DNA of 64,000 nt from Clusia tigrina (taxonomy: Eukaryota; Arthropoda; Insecta; Diptera; Clusiidae): the NCBI GenBank assembly GCA_920105625.2, contig OV050030.1, positions 87,725,570 through 87,789,569 of the forward strand, written 5' to 3'. The translations under genes and the position numbers were made by a program. Below are positions 56,369 to 64,000 of this stretch, piece after piece (positions within the stretch are counted from its first letter, which is position 1; each line of letters starts with the position of its first letter). The notes under the pieces were generated by a model, which was not told where the DNA came from, searched no databases, and saw only the letters and a list, made by a program, of their open reading frames with translations.

Positions 56369-57830
56369 ATGGAAAACTTAAGCCTATATGAAAAAAAAAT
56401 GGACTGCACACCTTCAAATGTGCATAGTGTGGCTACAATGAGCCAACAGCCATCATTGGCCGAGGGGGCATCTGGTCCCATCGACAATGAAAGCATGGAG
56501 CACGACCTGTTGGGGGGGGCACCCGGTCCCTTACCCGACAGGCCGGATGAGATGGACATCCCACTTAGCCAGGAATCGGCTGGGGTGTCTATCTCCTCGG
56601 AACAGGAGAGAAATCTTCTTGAACCTGCTCCAGAGAAGATTCCAAAACTTAGGGTGAAGCTGTCCGGCGCTGGACGTAAACGTTTTAAGGGTTTGCTTGC
56701 CAGGGGCATATCGCTAGAAACATCTCGGTCCTTGGCGGCAAATCCAGTCAACGTGTCTGCGCGATGGACCCCTAAAAGATCCTCTTCAGATGGCTCCACG
56801 CCGACATCGAGCTCCAGGCCGACAAAGCGGTTTGCACAGGAGGGCAACAAAAACATTGATAAAATGTCAATAGTGCCCCCCGCCGGTGTGTGTTGAGATG
56901 AAGGAGGTGGCGACCTTACTTGGGGGCGAGCCTGGTCCCAGAAAGAAGGTGGCGAGTGTCTCTGAAAGACATGGCGTGCAGGGCACCTCCTTGGGGGTTC
57001 CCTGTTCAAAGCCTACTCTAGCGGAGACCGTCTGCTCCAAAAAGATAGGGGTTATTCCTAGCAATTTCCCGGAGGGCATATGGTCCACTGAAGAAATTGG
57101 GAAGGTACAACGCTGTATTCTTGACAAGATGTTCGAGACTCGTGGGGGCCCAGTGAAGCCACACTTTGCAGGCTGTAGTTTCAAGCCTGGATGGTTGACG
57201 ATCAACTGTCTGGACGACGAAACCGTCACCTGGGCTGAAGAAAGGATAATAGCCATGAAGCCATGGGAGGGGGCTGAGTTGATGGTGGTGGACGAGGCAA
57301 AAGTGTCAAAGGCCAAGATCTTCGTTTGCTACTTTCCCGGCTCGGTGTCTTGGCAAAATGACCGAATTTTGGGGCAAGTGGAGTCGCAGAATTCGGGTAT
57401 TAGTGTCAGCGAGTGGTGGGTGCTCCATCGCCTACAAAAAGGTGACCAGGTCGAGCTGGCAATTGCTCTGGACCCCATCTCATCTGAAAGGCTTGAGACA
57501 CTGGGTAACAAGGTCTACTATGGCTTTTGCAGTGCCCAGCTCCGACCTAGACTGAAGGGGAACGAAGAAAAATCTGCTGTTGGTGTTGAAGAGCAACCAA
57601 CAACATCTGTTGCAGCGCGGGCAAAGCAGAGTAGCCAGAAGCCGAAAACGGGGCCCATTTTCACAAAGCCAGTACCAAGAGCGGAGAGAGGCCACACTCG
57701 TGCCCAACGTCCAAAATCATCTGCTCTCTCTGGTAGGCTCAGGAAATGGGAGAGAAAAAACTCGGAGGCTGCGGAAACTTTCCGGAGCACAAAGGGTGGT
57801 AAGATCCGCAAGGATCGGTCTGGGAAATAA
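56369..57830 (+). pseudogene. LOA LINE ORF1 (DUF4780-like), one frameshift
   Basis: ATG at 56369. The N-terminal part (to 56896) is Ser/Pro/Arg-rich and disordered-looking. A frameshift near 56885 leads to 56886-57830 with the domain GVIPSNFPEGIWSTEEIGKV ... PHFAGCSFKPGWLTINCLDDETVTWA ... PWEGAELMVVDEAK ... LGQVESQNSGIS, which matches my recollection of DUF4780, found in ORF1 of LOA-like elements. The basic C-terminus suits RNA binding. The stop TAA overlaps the ATG of ORF2. Confidence 0.8.
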
Positions 57831-58576
57831 TGTCCCAGGCCCCATCACGAACGCAAAACTCTTGGAAGCAGCTTCACTGTCTCCAAATAAATCTTCACAG
57901 GGCTATAGCAGCCTCTTACAGGCTCACTGCCTTGGTGGAACACCAGTGTCTGGACTTCGTAGCCATTCAAGAACCATGTGCCACAAATGGACGCATAAAT
58001 GATCTGCAGACGAAAACATGTAAGTTGATCTATGATAATAATGTTAACCGACCGAGGGCAGCGATGATGATCAACAAAAATATTAAATTCCTCCCAATTT
58101 CAGAGCTTTTACAACGTGATCTGGTGGCAGTACAGACAGAAGTGCCTAGTGCCAAAGGGAGGAGAACGGTAGTCCTGGCCTCCATGTACTTACCTGGCGA
58201 CACAGAGGACGCGGTATCGCGCGAGCTCCAGCAGCTTACGGAGTACTATCGCATTCGTAGTCTACAATGGGTGGTGTGCTGCGACGCAAACGCGCACCAC
58301 ATGGTATGGGGAAGCACGGACACGAACGGGCGGGGTGAGTCACTTCTTGATTTTATTACGACAAACAATCTGGTGGTGGTGAATAGGGGTGACGATCCTA
58401 CCTTTATGAATGCGATAAGGGGGGAGGTGTTAGATCTCACCCTAACTGGCGCATTCATGTCAAATAACATTTCTAATTGGAGGGTGCTTAATGAGGTCTC
58501 CTTGTCGGACCATAGGTACATTTGCTTTGATCTGGGGGCGGGAGATTGGAGGCACCTTCGAAATGAGAAATGTTAG
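57830..58576 (+). pseudogene. LOA LINE ORF2, endonuclease part
   Basis: ATG at 57830 overlaps the ORF1 stop (TAATG). Endonuclease blocks: LQINLHRA (N-terminal Asn block), FVAIQEP (Glu, about 57955), VVLASMYLPGD, DANAHHMVWGS (about 58283), VLDLTLTGAF (about 58430) and SLSDHRYI (about 58500), so all usual catalytic residues are present. A frameshift near 58555 separates it from the RT frame. Confidence 0.87.
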
Positions 58577-60095
58577 GAAGACCAACTGGTCGATATATAA
58601 CTTTTACTTAGAGCAAAATATTGCGTGCCTTAGTGAAAAAATAAGTAACTCTCAGGAACTAGATCTTGAAGTTAACAAATTAAATAATATAATAATCGAG
58701 GCTTTTGAAAGTAGTTGCAATTTAGTTGTGAAGAAACGTTGTAGGAACGTACCCTGGTGGAGCGGGGAGCTAAATGTTTTGCGCAAAAAAGCCCGTCAAC
58801 TCTTTAATAGAGCCAAGTCAAATGGTGACTGGGCATCTTATAGAAGTGCCTTAACGGCCCATAATAATGAGTTGAGAAGATCTAAGAGAGACTCATGGAA
58901 AAAGTACTGTGAGGAGATTGAAACCCTCCCAGCAGCTACCCGACTCCAGAAATCATTCAATAAAGATCACTCAAACGGCCTTTCTACACTGAAGAAGCCT
59001 GACGGAAATTTTACGGAGAGCCTGGAAGAGACGGGACAGCTTTTGTTGGACACACTCTTTCCAGGCTGTGCCACTAGCGGAGAGGATAGTGAAATCATCG
59101 AGAATACTCATTTCTTGATGCCTGCACGGAGGGAACTCTCACTGGCTCGCAGAATCTTCACCGTCAATAAAACCAAATGGGCTATCTCCACTTTTAGACC
59201 ATTCAAATCGCCAGGTGTCGATAATATACAAACGTGGCTACTTCGGCAAGGTGTTGATGTATTGGCACCTGTGCTAACAAACATTTTCAGGATAAGCCTG
59301 GAACTAGGCATAGTGCCTAAACCTTGGACGAAGGCTAGGGTGGCTTTCATACCGAAAGCAGGCAAAAGGGCGGACCACGCGCCAAAAGCCTATCGACCCA
59401 TTAGCCTAACGTCATTCCTGCTAAAAGTTATGGAAAAAATTCTGGACCAATATATCAGGGAAACTTATCTTAAAGATTCTCGTCTTCATATTGAACAATA
59501 CGCTTACCAATCAGGCAAATCGACTGAGACAGCCATACATAGCTATACGAGGAAAATTGAAAATGCGTTTGAGGGTAAAGAAATAGCTCTCTGTACATCG
59601 GTTGACATTACGGGGGCTTTTGACAATGCTACTTTCAGATCAATTGAGGAGGGGATGAACAGGAAAGGTATACAAAGACTGATCATAACACGGGTTCTCA
59701 ATATACTGAAAAACAGAACAACAATCTTTGAAACAGGGACAGCAAAGCAAATTGTCAGGTCAACCAAAGGATGTCCTCAGGGGGGCGTCCTATCGCCACT
59801 CCTATGGTTATTGGTTATAGACGATCTCTTACAAACTCTAAATGACACAACAGATCGCATGCAACTAGCTCTTGACATCACTATAAACTGGTGTCAGGAG
59901 AAAGGACTATCGATAAATCCGAATAAAACAAACGTGGTACCCTTCACCAAAAGAAGGAAACTGAATCTGGGGACCTTAAGTTTAGGGACCACAAACTTAA
60001 CAATGTCCAATGAAATGAAATATCTGGGAGTAATCCTAGACAAAACTCTAACTTGGAAAAACCACTTATCATACATAACTAGTAAAGTCTTATGA
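58491..60095 (+). pseudogene. LOA LINE ORF2, reverse transcriptase lacking its YADD box
   Basis: PWWSGELNVLRKKARQLFN linker, then RT blocks FKSPGVDNIQ, YRPISLTSFLLKVMEKI (about 59390), VDITGAFDNATF (about 59603), GCPQGGVLSPLLWLLVIDDLL (about 59769). From DDLLQTLNDTTDRMQLALD the frame passes straight to INWCQEKGLSINPNKT: the segment that carries YADD between these blocks is missing in frame. Ends at TGA 60093. Confidence 0.87.
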
Positions 60096-60185
60096 GCAAC
60101 CTATGCTTGCCAGAGGTTGTACGGTAAAACATGGGGACTACGGCCAAAAATGATGGCGTGATCATATAAAACAATAATAGTACCA

Positions 60186-61402
60186 ATGATTACTTATGCG
60201 TCGTTGGTATGGTGGCTAAAAGTAAACCAAACAAGAGCTCAGATGACTCTTAACAAGATTCACCGTATAGGTTGTTTGAGTGTGACGGGAGCAATGAGAA
60301 CGTGCCCCACACTAGCTTTGGGAGTGATCACTGGACTGACTCCTCTACACCTTGTAGTTAAAAGGATGGCGGCCAGCGCGGCCCTAAGGCTACCTAATCT
60401 AGCCCATCTTAAAGAAGGCAACCTTTCGGGGCACGCAAAGATTCTGGACACTGTCTGGAATTCTCCGTGCCTCATGGTCTTCGACAAAATGGACAGAAAA
60501 TTAGACTTCTCAAAGCAATTCAAAGTGGTCATCAGTGACCGTTCAGCTTGGAGAAACAAGGAAATAATAATAAAACAGGACTCACAGTTGTGGTATACAG
60601 ATGGGTCCAAAATGGAAGATGGGAGTGCAGGAGCTGGAATTGTAGGGCCAAATTTCCAAAAAGCAATTTCAATTGGAAAAACAGCCTCCATTTTTCAGGC
60701 GGACGTCCACGCTTTAGAGTTATGTGCTAGAGAATGTCTACGCAGGGGTACAAGCAACACCAAAATATGCATACTCTCAGATAGGCAGGCAGCTCTAAAA
60801 TCATTAATAAACTTCTCATTCCAATCAAAGCTGGTCTGGGAATGCTGTAAACTTCTCAATACCCTAGCAGCGAGAAACTCTGTTACGCTAATGTGGGTAC
60901 CGGGACACGAGGGACATGAGAGCAACGAAATGGCAGATTCTTTAGCAAAAAGGGGTGCAGACACTGCCTTTATAGGTCCAGAACCCTTCTGTGGGATAAA
61001 CAGTAGCTTCACAAATAACTTGTTGTGCGAACAGGAAAAACGAGGTCTGCTAAACTACTGGAGAGCCCAAAAAGGCATTGGAGACTACTCATTGATCCTG
61101 AACACATCAGGGCAGATGCTTCTTTAAACCTCAGCAGAAATGACATCAAACTCTACACTGAACTTTTAACAGGACACTGTAGACTAAATTACCATCTGAA
61201 AAAAATAGGCGTGGTAGAAGACCATTCCCGTCGACTCTGTCAAGAGGAGCAGGAAACGGCACAACACATTCTATGCACTTGCCTAGCGGTGGCAAGATGC
61301 AGACATAATTTCCTAGGCAGTGGGTTCATATCTCCAAATCACCTAGTTAAAATTAAGCCCACAGCAGTTACGAGATTTATAAACAGTCTAGGACTGTTTT
61401 AG
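60186..61402 (+). pseudogene. LOA LINE ORF2, RNase H and C-terminal segment
   Basis: 60186-61127: YTDGSKMEDGSAGAGIV (first Asp), FQADVHALELC where Glu is usual in the second block, ILSDRQAALKSL (Asp) and WVPGHEGHESNEMADSLA (last Asp). After a frameshift near 61060, 61025-61402 continues with TELLTGHCRLNYHL and RRLCQEEQETAQHILCTC, the terminal Cys-His motif, ending at 61402. Confidence 0.83.
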
Positions 61403-62039
61403 TTGGGTACGAGGCTGCACAATAGATATTTTAGGTCGCGGTGTTCTTTTAGCCTGTTAATAATAATAATGAGACGCTGCAAATGCGCAGCGTACTTGTG
61501 CACAGTAGGAATTGGAATGTGGTGAGTGAGCAGAAGCCGGAAATGCCAAATGAGATTGCAGCGTGGACCTTAAACGACGAGAAGGCATTGGCCATTATAG
61601 TGTTGAGCGTTAAACCAGCCCAGTTATACTACAACAAAAGTTACAAAACATCTACAGAAGCTTGGCAGAAGTTATTGGAGGTGTACAAATCAAAAGATCC
61701 GGTACAGAAAGTGACTTTGTACAAACAGCTCTTAAACATGCGAATGCAAGATGATGAAAATAGAGTAGAATTCATCAATTTCTTCACTGGAATATCAGAG
61801 AGACTGGCAGAAACTGGTATCATTCTACAAGACGAATTATTAAGTATTATTCTGCTTTCTAGCTTACCAAAATCATTCGAGAATTTCGTCATTGCTATGG
61901 AAACGAGAGATAGTTTTCCTACATATACCGCATTGAAATTGAAACTGTTAGAAGAAGGGTAGAGACGAAAGCAGCATAAAGATCCGTTAGACGATGACAC
62001 AGCAAGTATTCAACTCAAATCGCATCGGTTAACAGGCAG

Positions 62040-62860
62040 ATGAACAAAAAGGAGATGAAGAAATTCAACGGAAAGTGCTTTGTATGTGGTAAACGAAGGC
62101 AGTTTGCAAATAAATGCAAAGAGAAACAAAAACGCATGGAGTCAGCATTGGGTATAGTTGCTATGACAGACACACATACAATCATGACAGACACCACCAA
62201 TCGATTGGTGGTGCTCGATATTTTATGACCTTCTTATATGATAAATCCAGATATCTATTTACTTATAACAACTGGACAAGTTTAAAACTTTCAAGATGTA
62301 TGCTGAACGACAAACAGATTGCAGAATACAGGCGATATGCAGCGATAATGGCAGATCATATGTCAACAATGATTTTGATGGATATTTAAAGCAGCATGGT
62401 ATGGGACGTGAGTTAACAGTGACACATACTCCATAACAAAATGGTGTGGCGGAGCGCACAAATAGAACATTGGTGAAAATGGATCGGTTCATGCTGTTAT
62501 ACGCATGATTACATCAAAATTTGTGGGCAGAAGCAATATTATAAGCCAGCATACATAAGAAATAGATTCCCTACGAAATTGTTAATAAACAAATCTCCGT
62601 GCGAAGTTTGATACAACAGAAACTCATCTGTCAGCTATCTAAAATCGTTTGGTGCAGTTGCAGTGGCTTTAAATAAAACACATCATGCTAAATTTGAAGC
62701 TAAAGAAAAGAAGTACATAATGGTTGGGTATTCAATGGAATCCAAAGCATATCATGTGTATGGCAAGGCGACACATAAAGTTGTTGTGAAAAGGGATGTA
62801 CTTTTCAACGAAAATTTTGCGACCAACAACGACATACAGGGTAGTTAAAATACTAATATG
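62040..62860 (+). pseudogene. pol: Copia integrase remnant
   Basis: 62114-62389 holds ARYFMTFLYDKSRYLF and a degraded ADHMST region. 62405-62480 encodes THTP followed by a stop, then QNGVAERTNRTLVKM, the Glu-bearing block of copia integrases. 62663-62848 is the C-terminal GKEKKYIMVGYS...KAYHVY...RDVLFNE type segment. The second catalytic Asp block is decayed. Confidence 0.8.
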
Positions 62861-63150
62861 ATGGTGTTCTTCATCGTTGACATAGACTAGAAGCAGCAAG
62901 AATATGCAATAGAAATATGGTGTATAAGGTCTAGCAAGAAACGATTTTTATTACGATACGGCTGATGGAGACAGTGCACCTGATAGCGAGATTAACTACG
63001 GAACCAACAATCAGGGGGAGAGAACCAATTCTGAATTGGAGACTCACAGAGTTGGTCGGTGGAGACCAAAATCATTCGCAACAGTACACATGGATGCCCA
63101 ATGAAGCAATATAATATGATTAATAACATGAAGCACTTCTAGCTACAAAT

Positions 63151-63650
63151 GTGACCAAAGGAAACAGGCGATGGAAATCGAGTTACCTAGTGCCTGGCAA
63201 GAAGGCGATTAAAAGAAAATGGGTTTTCACATTAAAGAGAAATAAGCATGGCAGAATAGAGCGCTACAAGACAAAACTCGTAGCACAGGGGTGTGAACAG
63301 CGGTTTGGTTTCTCGAAGAAACAAAACACGATTGCGTTAAGCAGCACAGAGGCTAAATATATGGCAGCATCGAAAGCAACAAAAGAAGCAATTTAATTGC
63401 GGAGACTATTAAAAGAAATCGGTTTTTGGAAAGACGTTCCAATCGTTCTAAACGTGGACAATTAAGGTGCGCAGAAGCTGGCGACTTATCCAGTATATCA
63501 CAATCGTACAAATCATTGATGTACGTTTATCACCATATACCATGTCGAGATGGAAGTGAAGTTTTGGCCGACTGATGAATTGACGGCTGACGTTTTTACT
63601 AAGAACTTGTCAAAAACTAAACACTTGAAATTTGTTAGTCAAATGTCATA
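63151..63650 (+). pseudogene. pol: Copia RT start fused by deletion to the RNase H end
   Basis: AIKRKWVFTLKRNKHGRIERYKTKLVAQGC is the RT N-terminus. At about 63305 it joins directly to KKQNTIALSSTEAKYMAASKATKEAI, the RNase H C-terminal block, so the polymerase palm and most of RNase H are gone while the frame is kept. It continues after a TAA (63394) with LRRLLKEIGF, NVDN, PVYHNRT and LTADVFTKNLSK up to about 63650. Confidence 0.83.
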
Positions 63651-63691
63651 AACTTTATCTTTGTTAAAGACACATTTACGTTTAGGAGGAG

Positions 63692-63829
63692 TGTTGAAAT
63701 ATTACTTGGCAACCCTGAATGCAACGTACGTGTTTCTCTATTTTCCTTTATTCTTTTAGACACACTTTCCATTCCTTCAATAAACGATCTAGTTTATTAT
63801 TTCATGTATGTATGTGACTACATTTTACA
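63692..63829 (+). repeat. Copia 3' LTR
   Basis: 138 bp, TGTTGAAATATT to TTTTACA. The purine run AGGAGGAG just upstream (63683-63691) is the polypurine tract. Confidence 0.88.
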
Positions 63830-64000
63830 GTGTCAAATAAATAAAATTTAACTTAATTTCAAATCTGAGCGTAAGTTGCATTCAATATTATTTAATTTTT
63901 TATTTAATATTAAGTTTACGTCGACTAGAAGAGACAAAAGAAAATAAATGCAAGCAATTAACAAACAAAAGCGCGCAAAATTGCTGTGACACGATCCCCC
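63830..64000. other. No gene seen
   Basis: AT-rich flank with a small AATATTA / TAATATT inverted repeat near 63885-63915. Confidence 0.5.

Larger units (their letters stand above)
55801..61470 (+). mobile_element. Nearly full-length LOA-type LINE in copia gag
   Basis: 5670 bp, ending in TAATAATAATAAT. Flanked by an 11-bp target duplication (GAGATGCTGCA at 55790-55800, GAGACGCTGCA at 61471-61481, one mismatch). Two ORFs: ORF1 with a DUF4780-like domain, ORF2 with endonuclease, RT, RNase H and C-terminal Cys-His segment. The RNase H and the endonuclease style (DANAHHMVWGS) point to the LOA clade. A few frameshifts and stops; the RT catalytic box is missing. Confidence 0.9.
55745..61962 (+). 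pseudogene. gag: Copia gag, interrupted by the LOA-type LINE
   Basis: ATG at 55745 (MASLYMIDKLDESNYE) is cut at 55800 and resumes at 61482 in phase (QMRSVLVHSRNW), running to a stop at 61960-61962. The second piece is the UBN2-type Gag of copia (EIAAWTLNDEKALAII, QKVTLYKQLLNMRM, LLSSLPKSFENF). After the stop a zinc knuckle CFVCGKRRQFANKC (about 62077) has Phe in place of His. Apart from the LINE the frame is well preserved. Confidence 0.87.
55546..63829 (+). mobile_element. Ty1/copia LTR retrotransposon, internally deleted, split by a LINE
   Basis: LTRs at 55546-55678 and 63692-63829, copia-type half-tRNA primer site, gag, integrase C-terminus, RT start and RNase H end. Without the LINE and its duplication it is about 2.6 kb, about half the usual copia length. 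The flanking 5-mers (GTTAT, GTGTC) do not form a clear target duplication, so one side may have changed. Confidence 0.9.

Noticed and set aside
63830..63834. Copia target duplication
   Set aside because: GTGTC on the right does not match GTTAT on the left, so no duplication is claimed.

Overview
The window looks like repeat-rich intergenic or heterochromatic DNA of an insect, most likely a fly. The grounds are AT-rich flanks with long (TA)n tracts, Ty3/gypsy elements including a 412/mdg1-like one, a LOA-type LINE, a copia element with an insect-type half-tRNA primer site, a Tc1-like transposon and a Transib transposon. I see no convincing host gene. Nearly everything recognisable is mobile DNA, mostly on the + strand.

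Layout. 1-40584 is a nested array of two LTR retrotransposon families. Family A (Ty3/gypsy) occurs as copies A1 (1-7490), A2 (6689-24454, split) and A3 (23663-30497), head to tail and sharing LTRs at 6689-7490 and 23663-24454, followed by a more diverged copy D (about 35132-40584). Family C (412/mdg1-like) is inserted in the integrase region of A2 (C1, 13889-20865, 4-bp target duplication AAGG). A second copy sits at exactly the same site of A3 (C2, 30498-35112, cut off). A2+C1 and A3+C2 are therefore two copies of one roughly 17-kb tandem duplication. D carries a solo LTR of a third LTR family (35234-35672).

40585-51061 holds a decayed Tc1-like transposon (about 41034-42762), a near-perfect 580-bp palindrome with a second palindrome and (TA)n tracts beside it (42965-43830), two broken non-LTR retrotransposons (44041-46392 and 46393-49236), and AT-rich DNA with no clear gene.

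51067-53838 is the highlight: a Transib DNA transposon with both terminal inverted repeats, a 5-bp CGCCG target duplication and one unbroken 466-codon reading frame for the catalytic core of a RAG1-like transposase. All three acidic residues and the zinc-binding Cys and His pairs are in place, while the N-terminal DNA-binding part is missing.

55546-63829 is an internally deleted copia element whose gag is split by a nearly full-length LOA-type LINE (55801-61470), flanked by an 11-bp target duplication.

How the parts relate. Most reading frames are interrupted and should be read as fossils. Exceptions worth attention are the Transib core, a membrane-segment mini-ORF upstream of family C gag, a short frame overlapping the end of family A pol, and the RNase H-deleted pol shared by all family A copies, which suggests that a defective family was mobilised in trans.
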